DNA of 44,523 bases, taken from positions 1-44,523 of the IMG/VR virus record IMGVR_UViG_3300044826_000309; one strand, 5' to 3'. Numbering within the stretch: position 1 is the stretch's first letter; each line of letters starts with the position of its first letter. This stretch comes from a virus. Positions 12,260 through 18,350 of the stretch are shown in pieces. The position numbers were made by a program, and so were the translations under genes. The notes beneath the pieces are model-generated. The model worked only from the letters and a program-made list of their open reading frames with translations, made no database searches and was not told the DNA's origin.

Positions 12260-13696
12260 GTGGATTGGAATGATTGGCATGTGTCTTACGGGTTAGATGC
12301 GCTACGGGTTGCAATTGTAGAGCAACTACAGGCTATGGCAGCAGATGACGCGGCTAAAGCTGTGCCAGCGCCAGCGGGGGATGCTGCTGATGCAGATGCA
12401 GAGGTGCATTGGAATGGTTTATTGCTACGTGATCAATATGGTTACATCAAGCCGATCATGGGGAATATTGCACTGATTCTGACGTATCACCCTGAGTTTA
12501 AAGGAGTGTTGGCCTATTGTGAATTTTCTAATCAGATCAAAAAATTAAGCAACAGCGGGATAGGGGAAACAGGCGCGTTAGATGATGAGGACACGCTAAA
12601 AGCCAAAGATTGGCTTACTACGCATTATCGAGTATCGCCGAAAACTCAGGAAATTGAAGAGGCCATGCGGTTAGTTGCAAGAAAGTCTAGCTTCCACCCC
12701 ATTCGGGAATTTTTAAGTAAATTGGTATGGGATGGGGAAGAGCGCTTAGGGCGGTTTTTGGCGGATGTGTCGGAGTCAGAGCAAGACCCTGAATATTTAA
12801 GGCTAGCTTCACGTAAGTTTTTTATTGGGTCAGTGGCGCGGATTTTTAAGCCGGGTTGCAAGATGGACACGATGTTAATTTTGGAGGGGAGGCAAGGCAA
12901 ACGGAAGTCTAGCTTTATTGAGATGATGTATGCACCGTGGTCGATTAGTTCAACATTTGATATTCGCTCCAAAGAGGGGTTCCAGTTTATCCAAGGGCTG
13001 TGGGCGGTGGAGTTTGCTGAGCTGGATGCGATGAATCGGGCCGAGTCGACGGCGGCGAAGCAGTTTATTACGTCGCCGGTGGATCGGTTTCGGCCACCGT
13101 TTGGGCGGCTTGTTAAAGATTATCCGCGTCAGTGTGTGTTTTTAGGGACGACGAACGATAAGCAATATCTTAATGATCCGACGGGGAATAGGAGGTATTG
13201 GCCGCTGGAATGCCCGACGGTGAATTTTGAGTATGCGCAACGTGTGAGAGATCAGGTTTGGGCTGAGGCGGTGGTGGCATTTAATGCGGGGGAGGACTGG
13301 TGGGTTAAGGCGCATGAGCAGCCTTTGTTTGAGGCCGAACAGGATCGGAAAACAATTGATGATTTGTGGCAAGCGCCCATTGAAGAGTATTTGCGTGATT
13401 CGATGATTAAAGATAAGCCGATATTGAGCGGTGCGCAGATATTAAAGGGCGCATTAGGTAAAGACGTGGGACATGGGTCAAAAGTCGATTACAAGCGGAT
13501 CAGCGATGTGATGAAAGGATTGGGCTGGGAAAAGCAAAAAAAGCGATTGATTGATACGTCTAATCCGGTCTGGGTGTATGTAAGGCCAATCAAGAATAAT
13601 GCGCCAGCAGAGAAAAATGGCGGTTTAAATAGCGTGCCAAGCGCCAGCGTGGGGTTGAGTGCGCAGGAGTGGCAGGACTTTGAGGAGGGGATTTAA
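12260..13696 (+). CDS. VirE/D5-type replicative helicase with GTG start
   Basis: Product is 478 aa. GTG 12260 follows GAAGG by 7 nt. The N-terminus (DWNDWHVSYGLDALRVAIVE) matches the tail of fused TOPRIM proteins. The VirE-type superfamily-3 ATPase core follows: LILEGRQGKRKSSF (P-loop, about residues 206-218), AVEFAELDAM (Walker B), FITSPVDRFRPPFGR, VFLGTTNDKQYLNDPTGNRR (sensor and arginine finger). The P-loop reads GRQGKRKS, with Arg where the family normally has Gly before Lys-Ser. A C-terminal winged helix (LKGALGKDVGHGSKVDYKRI) probably contacts DNA. Confidence 0.85.
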   Translation: MDWNDWHVSYGLDALRVAIVEQLQAMAADDAAKAVPAPAGDAADADAEVHWNGLLLRDQYGYIKPIMGNIALILTYHPEFKGVLAYCEFSNQIKKLSNSGIGETGALDDEDTLKAKDWLTTHYRVSPKTQEIEEAMRLVARKSSFHPIREFLSKLVWDGEERLGRFLADVSESEQDPEYLRLASRKFFIGSVARIFKPGCKMDTMLILEGRQGKRKSSFIEMMYAPWSISSTFDIRSKEGFQFIQGLWAVEFAELDAMNRAESTAAKQFITSPVDRFRPPFGRLVKDYPRQCVFLGTTNDKQYLNDPTGNRRYWPLECPTVNFEYAQRVRDQVWAEAVVAFNAGEDWWVKAHEQPLFEAEQDRKTIDDLWQAPIEEYLRDSMIKDKPILSGAQILKGALGKDVGHGSKVDYKRISDVMKGLGWEKQKKRLIDTSNPVWVYVRPIKNNAPAEKNGGLNSVPSASVGLSAQEWQDFEEGI

Positions 13697-13704
13697 GGTG
13701 GGTC

Positions 13705-13983
13705 TGTTCCAGATGTTCCAGTATGTTCCAATGGATTTTCGAGCATTGGAACAGGTTTTTTATTTTAAGAATCAATTGCTTGTAAGGTTTTGTTCCAATG
13801 TTCCAAAGAAATTGGGGGTTTACGCATACGTGTGTGCGCGTGTGCAGGCGTGCGCGTGCGTGCGCATACGCGCGCGGAATATGTATATTTTAATGGAACA
13901 CTGGAACAAAGTAGAAATACTTAATAAGTATCAATTAGTTAGCGTGTTCCAATGAAATGAATGTTACTGGAACATCCGGAACA
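13705..13983. repeat. Ten-copy TGTTCCA / TGGAACA array
   Basis: Exact TGTTCCA lies at 13705, 13714, 13724, 13791, 13799 and 13945; exact TGGAACA at 13747, 13894, 13902 and 13968, plus a one-mismatch copy at 13977. Several come as pairs 8-9 nt apart. The array fills the gap between the helicase gene and 13957. It could be an origin, a partition-like site or a multi-site operator. Confidence 0.85.
13821..13876. other. Alternating purine-pyrimidine tract (Z-DNA-prone)
   Basis: Two runs of strictly alternating purine and pyrimidine, 26 nt (13821-13846) and 29 nt (13848-13876), rich in CG and TG steps, lie in the middle of the TGTTCCA array. Such DNA readily adopts Z-form under negative supercoiling. 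Confidence 0.8.
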
Positions 13984-14232
13984 GAAGAGGAAGTAGGCCA
14001 AGGGGTTATCTGGAAGGATAAATCTAAGTATTTCATTCGGTCGGCGTGTCGGCATTACAACATTAGTAAGGCATTTATAGTCGATGTGGCGCGGTATACG
14101 GCTTGGTTTACGGAGTTTCCTGATAATCCTTATTGTCGGGCAGTGGCGTTGGGTCGGGCTGTTAATAATGTGGCGGCGGCACAGGTTTTGTGTGATGAGC
14201 ATTTAAGAGCAACAATCAAATCGAGGATTTAG
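13957..14232 (+). CDS. Hypothetical protein, 91 aa
   Basis: The ORF starts inside the end of the TGTTCCA array, without a clear ribosome site. The product (DKSKYFIRSACRHYNISKAF, VARYTAWFTEFPDNPYCRAV) is mostly helical, with no known motif seen. It is separated from the next ORF by 1 nt, so the two are coupled. A regulator acting on the array is possible but not shown. An alternative start at GTG 13993-14010 would shorten it. Confidence 0.6.
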   Translation: MNVTGTSGTEEEVGQGVIWKDKSKYFIRSACRHYNISKAFIVDVARYTAWFTEFPDNPYCRAVALGRAVNNVAAAQVLCDEHLRATIKSRI

Positions 14233-14233
14233 C

Positions 14234-14671
14234 ATGATAGAGATCGTTAATAAAAAGCTAGCGCCAGAAGCAGTGTTTGCGGATTTTGAGGCAGTCGTGT
14301 TAGATGGTCATCAGGCATTAAATCAATGGGGGCAGTTTTGGGGGCAGAATCAGCGGGTGGCGAACTTGGGGTATCCAAGTATGACTCCGTTTACTCGACT
14401 CGTTACGCCGAGTCGCAGCAGTGATTGGGATATGGATGTAATGCCGTTGGAAGTGGAGCATGTGGATCAGTTGATTAAGCGGCAGTCGTTGTTAGTGATC
14501 GAGGCGGCACGGTGTTATTACGTTCTGCATCGGGGGGAGTCGATACGGGATGGGGCGGATAGTTTGGGGCGTAAGGTAGGGGGAGTGGTGGCGGCTACGC
14601 GGTTTAATGAGCTACTTCGGATTGCTAAGTACGTGGTGGGCATGGGGCGGGTGGCGGATGGGTTTGTTTGA
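14234..14671 (+). CDS. Q-like late-gene regulator / antiterminator candidate
   Basis: Product is 145 aa. The pattern QWGQFWG, then LGYPSMTPFTRL, then VEHVDQLIKRQSLLVIEAAR, then a C-terminal helix-turn-helix-like region (SLGRKVGGVVAATRFNELLR) matches the layout of phage Q/ArpU-type late regulators: a short W-rich start, a GYPS..PF.RL motif, an intermediate helix and a sigma-region-4-like end. It lies after the replication genes and 1.1 kb before a promoter-terminator pair (15752-15930), the expected target of an antiterminator. Function is inferred from motif order and position; sequence similarity to lambda Q itself is not evident. Confidence 0.5.
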   Translation: MIEIVNKKLAPEAVFADFEAVVLDGHQALNQWGQFWGQNQRVANLGYPSMTPFTRLVTPSRSSDWDMDVMPLEVEHVDQLIKRQSLLVIEAARCYYVLHRGESIRDGADSLGRKVGGVVAATRFNELLRIAKYVVGMGRVADGFV

Positions 14672-14684
14672 GCTGTTTTAGCAG

Positions 14685-14776
14685 ATGTTCCCCGTCTTTA
14701 TTTGGGGATGAACCGCGTCTATGAAAACTGTGTGTTTTTAGTATTCTATGTTCCCCGCTATTGTGGGGATTTATTT
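14685..14776 (+). CRISPR. Type I-E-like repeat-spacer-repeat (mini-array)
   Basis: Repeat 1 (14685-14715) begins ATGTTCCCCG and ends GGGGATGAACCG, the two ends of type I-E CRISPR repeats, with a 9-nt rather than 7-nt centre. The spacer at 14716-14747 is exactly 32 nt, the I-E length. Repeat 2 (14748-14776) is ATGTTCCCCG, CTATTGT, GGGGAT with a 6-bp stem and TATT loop; its 3' end is degenerate (TTATTTT), as terminal repeats often are. No cas genes are present. An inverted TTCCCCG half-site at 14795-14802 overlaps the next promoter, so these could instead be operators. Confidence 0.55.
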
Positions 14777-14788
14777 TTTTAATACCCA

Positions 14789-14817
14789 TTTACACGGGGA
14801 ATAAAATAACGTAGTAT
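14789..14817 (+). promoter_or_regulatory. Promoter of the small-gene operon
   Basis: TTTACA (14789-14794) and TAGTAT (14812-14817) are 17 nt apart, 33 nt before ATG 14850. CGGGGAA, the inverse of the CRISPR-like TTCCCCG, lies at the start of the spacer region and could be an operator. Confidence 0.6.
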
Positions 14818-14849
14818 AACCAAATCAAGCAACGAAAAAGGAAGCGGAA

Positions 14850-15185
14850 ATGAGTAGCAAAGATTTATCAGAATTCTACAACCAGTATGTTGTAGCAAAA
14901 GACTCTCTCTACGGAGAGAAAATAGGACTAGTTACAAGCGCATCGCCATTTTCGATGCACGTAAAGTATAGCCACGATGATTATACCCCATTCAGAATGG
15001 GGTGTGATGGACTAACTGTAAGGCTAGCAAACGCTAATGAGATTCAGGATTTTCTGGATCGAATGAGCCGTACTGCACCAAGCAGTGCAACAAAAATGTT
15101 GCAAAGGGGTGAAAAGCTACTGAAAGCCCTGAATAAAGGGCAAGCCGAAGCGGATTATGAGTACAACACACTGGAGAGAAAGTAA
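14850..15185 (+). CDS. Small-operon protein 1, 111 aa
   Basis: A good AGGAAG site precedes ATG 14850. I do not recognise the family. The product has a strand-rich first half (EKIGLVTSASPFSMHVKYSH) and a helical second half (NEIQDFLDRMSRTAPSSATK), is soluble and mildly charged. It is the first of three coupled small genes with their own promoter, inserted between the Q-like gene and the late promoter. The layout (small unknown genes followed by a DNA-binding gene) is that of many phage anti-defence operons, which is only a contextual hint. Confidence 0.7.
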   Translation: MSSKDLSEFYNQYVVAKDSLYGEKIGLVTSASPFSMHVKYSHDDYTPFRMGCDGLTVRLANANEIQDFLDRMSRTAPSSATKMLQRGEKLLKALNKGQAEADYEYNTLERK

Positions 15186-15448
15186 TGGATAGAATTCTGA
15201 TAACTGCGCGGCATCGCCGCGAGGTTAATAATAGTCTCATTTTAGGGAACTCCATTCGAGTAGAAATAGATGGATTTACAGTGCAAAGCCATTTTGCTCC
15301 ATGTCTCCGAGAGTATGACCAAAATGCTCTTAATCAAATCAAAAGAAAGGGCGCTATCGTCAATTTAAAAAACCACAAAAAAATACAAGAAACCCTAGAA
15401 GCGCTTAAGGCTAAATATCCTGGTCTGCCAGTTCAGGATAACTCATGA
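15185..15448 (+). CDS. Small-operon protein 2, 87 aa
   Basis: The start overlaps the previous stop by 1 nt (TAATG). The product is basic: ARHRREVNNSLILGNSIRVE, then NALNQIKRKGAIVNLKNHKK, then a helical tail. Strand-then-basic-helix content would suit nucleic-acid or nucleoprotein binding. No family recognised. It is coupled to genes on both sides (4-nt overlap with the next). Confidence 0.7.
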   Translation: MDRILITARHRREVNNSLILGNSIRVEIDGFTVQSHFAPCLREYDQNALNQIKRKGAIVNLKNHKKIQETLEALKAKYPGLPVQDNS

Positions 15449-15744
15449 AAACCATTAAACTATCCAAGGCTCTTCGGGGTCTTGGAGCAACAAGCATTTT
15501 TGATATGGAGGTACTGCTGACCATTGCGGCACATCCTGAGTCTGGTAAGTCTGACCTAGTAGAGTATGTCTATGGGGCACGGGACGCCACAAAATCGGGA
15601 CTGGATGGGTCGATAAATAGGCTGTTGAAGTGGGATTTAATTCAATCGACTCAGCCAGAGCACGCTAACCGAAAGGCAGGTGATGCTCTAAAACACTATA
15701 GTCTGACAGAAAAAGGCGTCGAACTAACCAGAGGAATAAAATAA
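15445..15744 (+). CDS. Winged-helix regulator ending the small operon
   Basis: Product is 99 aa. It has a MarR/PadR-like winged-helix pattern: SIFDMEVLLTIAAHPESGKS, then SGLDGSINRLLKWDLIQ (recognition helix), then HYSLTEKGVELTRG, the typical wing strand and closing helix. It probably represses its own operon; candidate sites are the TTCCCCG inverted motifs at 14748-14802. Its place as the last gene of a short operon resembles anti-CRISPR-associated (Aca) regulators. A transcription factor fold is well supported, the target is inferred. Confidence 0.75.
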   Translation: MKTIKLSKALRGLGATSIFDMEVLLTIAAHPESGKSDLVEYVYGARDATKSGLDGSINRLLKWDLIQSTQPEHANRKAGDALKHYSLTEKGVELTRGIK

Positions 15745-15751
15745 AAGTAAG

Positions 15752-15780
15752 TTGACTGTTCAAACGCTAAATGCTAGGTT
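15752..15780 (+). promoter_or_regulatory. Late promoter (pR'-like)
   Basis: TTGACT (15752-15757) and TAGGTT (15775-15780) are 17 nt apart, with TG one base before the -10 box (extended -10). Two strong terminators follow within 150 nt, before the lysis genes, as at lambda pR'-tR'. Confidence 0.6.
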
Positions 15781-15817
15781 TGTGATACGCTGGCGACTAG
15801 TCAGCAAAAGTTAAGTT

Positions 15818-15853
15818 AAAAAGCCGCACGGGAAACCGGAGCGGCTTTTTTTA
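15818..15853 (+). terminator. Late-leader terminator 1
   Basis: AAAAAGCCGC pairs with GCGGCTTTTTT around a 13-nt loop and ends in T7. It also serves as the end of the small operon. Confidence 0.85.
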
Positions 15854-15894
15854 TGCCTGCGTTTTGAGTAACGCTGGGTAACGGTTTCCTTGTT

Positions 15895-15930
15895 AAAAGC
15901 GCCTCTGCTCGAAGGGCGCTTTTTTTATTT
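15895..15930 (+). terminator. Late-leader terminator 2
   Basis: AAAAGCGCC pairs with GGCGCTTTT and ends in T7, only 40 nt after terminator 1 and just before the late genes. Confidence 0.85.
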
Positions 15931-15942
15931 GAGGGTTAGGTT

Positions 15943-16434
15943 GTGAGTCAGTGGGTATTGGTGATCTTAGTGTTAGTCATGGGATCACTGGCTATCGGCT
16001 GCACTGCACAACAGCAGGCACGGCGGATTGAGCCAAGTTATGTAGGGCAAGGATTCAATGTAACTGAGTGCGGCCCCGCTAGTGCAGCGATGCTTGTGAA
16101 TTTCGCTGGCGGAAAATCGTCTGTCGCTGAAGCCCGAAGGATCACTAGACCGCATGGGCTATGGACGCTGGATGATATTGAGAGTCACATCACTAATAAA
16201 AATATCACATTCAAGGTTTTAGCTGGGTTCAGTGTTGCAGAGTCATTAGCTGACGGTGGAGCTATTGCAGCGCTCATCAACATTGGAATCACTCATCATT
16301 TTGTTGTCGCATATGAGCTGCGTGACGGCTTGGTACGTGTGGCAGATCCGCTTTTTGGCATGCGCTGGGATAGTGTGGAGTCGTTTGATAGTCGAGCTGT
16401 GCCGATGTTTATCAAAGTAGAGCGCAAGCGATGA
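15943..16434 (+). CDS. Lipoprotein with C39-like cysteine peptidase fold
   Basis: Product is 163 aa from GTG 15943. The lipoprotein signal ends in AIGC (Cys20). The rest fits the peptidase C39/papain-like layout: ECGPASAAMLVNFAGG with catalytic Cys43, THHFVVAYEL (His118 or His119) and VADPLFG (Asp135). C39 domains cleave double-glycine leaders, but single-domain lipoprotein versions are of unknown use. It starts the late region just before a second lipoprotein and the lysin-like gene, so a role in lysis or envelope disruption is inferred. Confidence 0.7.
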   Translation: MSQWVLVILVLVMGSLAIGCTAQQQARRIEPSYVGQGFNVTECGPASAAMLVNFAGGKSSVAEARRITRPHGLWTLDDIESHITNKNITFKVLAGFSVAESLADGGAIAALINIGITHHFVVAYELRDGLVRVADPLFGMRWDSVESFDSRAVPMFIKVERKR

Positions 16435-16550
16435 GAGGCTTGCTGCTTGCCTTGGCTTATGTCACTGCTCTAGTCCTAGTGAGCGGTTGCAGCCACTTGA
16501 CCGTGCATGTGCATGTATCACTGACTGAGAAAGTGGAGTTGCGTCAGTAA
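16431..16550 (+). CDS. 39-aa lipoprotein (Rz1-like candidate)
   Basis: ATG 16431 overlaps the previous stop, and its own stop TAA overlaps the next ATG at 16550. The product begins MRGLLLALAYVTALVLVSGC with a lipobox at Cys20, followed by only 19 residues (HLTVHVHVSLTEKVELRQ). Tiny outer-membrane lipoproteins next to lysis genes are usually o-spanins (Rz1), though no Rz partner is evident and the peptide is not proline-rich. Confidence 0.6.
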   Translation: MRGLLLALAYVTALVLVSGCSHLTVHVHVSLTEKVELRQ

Positions 16551-17998
16551 TGCGTATCGTCGTTAGTCAGCGACCGCATCAAGTAGGGCAGTGGCTCTAT
16601 GTCATTGAGCGAAAAGATGCGGGTTTAGTGATTGATGAGCTGATTATCAAAGGTTCGGCGGACGATAGTAGCGACGAGGCTTGGAATGCTGGCGCTGCGA
16701 ATGGTTTGTTGATACTCGCAGACAACGTGACGATCAAACGATTAGTGATTAGTCGATTGCATGTCGGGGTTGAAGTAAGAGGCCACAACTGCACGATTGA
16801 GCGCGTTGAAGCTAATTTGATTAGCGGTGATGTAATCCAAGGCGAGGGTCAACGGCCTGTTATTAAAAGTTTAATCGCTAGTGATTTGCTCAAGACGTTC
16901 CCTGATGAGCAATATCATCCCGATGTAATTCATTGGAGGGGTGATGTTAATGGCGGGGTGATCAAAAAAGTTGAAGTCATTCCTTCTGCACATCCGCTGG
17001 CTCGTAAAAACTACCAAGGGCTGATGTTCAGTGATGGGATTTTTACGGACTGGTGCATTGATGATGTGAAGATTCCGGGTTGCCATCCTGAGCATGGGGT
17101 GACATTTGCAGAGGCGCATGGCTGCACTGTTAAAAATGTGCCGTTTGGTGCAGTACGGTTTAGAAATTTGAATGGGGTTGCTAGCACAGGATGTACAGCA
17201 ACTAATGTTGGTGGATATGTAGAGGGTGCTACAACGATGACTAATAAAGATTTTTATGATGCTGCGGCAGAGCTGGGTTTAACGGGGGATTTGCCACGCG
17301 GGATCGAAAATAATAACCCCGGTAATGTCGAATATAGCTCACGTAACCAATGGATAGGTTTAGCTGATCCGGCTAGTGATGGGCGGATGTGTCGGTTTAC
17401 ACATCCCAGCTATGGTATCAGGGCTATGCTGTTGGTACTGATTAAGTATCAAACAAAGGATCGTCTAAAAACCATCAGTAAAATGATCGGGAAGTATGCG
17501 CCGCGCCAAGGCCAAGATAATAACCCGACCGATGAGTATGTTGATTTTGTTGCTAAAAAAGTAGGTGTTGGGGCACATGATAAGGTATCCATGCGTGATT
17601 ACCGGACTGCCGTAGCAATTATTTCAGCGATGATTCATTTTGAAAATTCAATGCAGCCGTATCCTAGTGAATTAATAGAAAAAGCAGTGGGTCTAGTCAT
17701 TACAACCGACGAAGAAGTTAATGTCGGAAATGTGAAGCCAGCTATTCAAAGCACTGAGCAAATTGCTGTAGGGTCTGCCGCAGTTGGCACGGGTGGTATG
17801 GCGGGATTGGAGTGGTTAAAAACTCAGGTCGAGAACAATCAGACGGCTGTCATTGACGGACTCACTAAAGCACAAGATCAGTTGTCCGGGGTGCAAACGC
17901 TGGGCTGGATTCAGGTTGCGCTATTAGTGGCTGTGCTGGCTAGTATTTGGTACTTGGCTTGGAGACGGGGCGAGGCTTCGTTTTTGGGTATCCGGTAA
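16550..17998 (+). CDS. Beta-helix / P5-type lysin fusion with C-terminal membrane anchor
   Basis: Product is 482 aa with three parts. Residues about 20-230 are a right-handed beta-helix-like region with regular short repeats (NVTIKRLVISRLHVGVEVRG, NCTIERVEANLISGDVIQG). Residues about 245-385 match the phage structural protein P5 or virion lysin family, with GIENNNPGNVEY, RFTHPSYGIRAMLLVLIKYQ and APRQGQDNNPTDEYVDFV. The end has a hydrophobic helix (IQVALLVAVLASIWYLAW, about 453-472). The beta-helix could bind or cleave a polysaccharide, the P5-like part may act on peptidoglycan, and the anchor suggests membrane retention. As it sits beside the holin, it is the best endolysin candidate. Confidence 0.7.
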   Translation: MRIVVSQRPHQVGQWLYVIERKDAGLVIDELIIKGSADDSSDEAWNAGAANGLLILADNVTIKRLVISRLHVGVEVRGHNCTIERVEANLISGDVIQGEGQRPVIKSLIASDLLKTFPDEQYHPDVIHWRGDVNGGVIKKVEVIPSAHPLARKNYQGLMFSDGIFTDWCIDDVKIPGCHPEHGVTFAEAHGCTVKNVPFGAVRFRNLNGVASTGCTATNVGGYVEGATTMTNKDFYDAAAELGLTGDLPRGIENNNPGNVEYSSRNQWIGLADPASDGRMCRFTHPSYGIRAMLLVLIKYQTKDRLKTISKMIGKYAPRQGQDNNPTDEYVDFVAKKVGVGAHDKVSMRDYRTAVAIISAMIHFENSMQPYPSELIEKAVGLVITTDEEVNVGNVKPAIQSTEQIAVGSAAVGTGGMAGLEWLKTQVENNQTAVIDGLTKAQDQLSGVQTLGWIQVALLVAVLASIWYLAWRRGEASFLGIR

Positions 17999-18026
17999 TG
18001 ATTTTCATAGTAAGACCTCGCTATTC

Positions 18027-18057
18027 AAGGCCGCTAAAAAGCGGCCTTGTTGTTTTT
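18027..18057 (+). terminator. Internal late terminator
   Basis: AAGGCCGC and GCGGCCTT form an 8-bp stem with a TAAAAA loop, followed by GTTGTTTTT. It separates the lysin gene from the holin gene. Confidence 0.8.
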
Positions 18058-18068
18058 GGAGGCTTGGA

Positions 18069-18350
18069 ATGAATGACGTGATGGATTGGCGCTTGGTTGC
18101 TCATGAAGCAATCAGCGACGGGCTGGTGAAAACTGCATTAACAACAAAGCTCAGTCTAGCAGGAGCACTAAGCGCAGGCGGTGTAGCGGTGATGCAAAAC
18201 ATTGATTGGTTAGCGTGGGTTGCTGCTGCTACTGCTGTAGCTGCGTTGGTAGCAAGTTTATTTAAGATTTTGGAGAGCATTATGCGTATCTGGACGGACT
18301 GGCGTAGACACCAGCGCGAAGAGCAGAAAGCGAAAGGAGGGCGATTATGA
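18069..18350 (+). CDS. Holin candidate
   Basis: Product is 93 aa with GGAGG upstream. It has two hydrophobic helices (LAGALSAGGVAVMQNI at about residues 30-46 and LAWVAAATAVAALVASLFKI at about 48-67) and a strongly basic C-terminus (DWRRHQREEQKAKGGR). Size, two spans and basic tail fit class II holins. It follows the lysin-like gene. The stop overlaps the next start. Confidence 0.7.
   Translation: MNDVMDWRLVAHEAISDGLVKTALTTKLSLAGALSAGGVAVMQNIDWLAWVAAATAVAALVASLFKILESIMRIWTDWRRHQREEQKAKGGRL

Noticed and set aside
13659-13955. Open frame of 98 codons across the TGTTCCA array
   Set aside because: It reads the repeats and the alternating CG/TG tract as low-complexity peptide (CARVQACACVRIRAR) and has no ribosome site; the region is better explained as a non-coding repeat array.
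14748-14780. CCCCGC-TATT-GTGGGG plus T-rich tail as a simple terminator of the Q-like gene
   Set aside because: Possible and not excluded, but it does not explain the matching repeat 63 nt upstream with the exact I-E end GGGGATGAACCG and the 32-nt interval; kept as the alternative.
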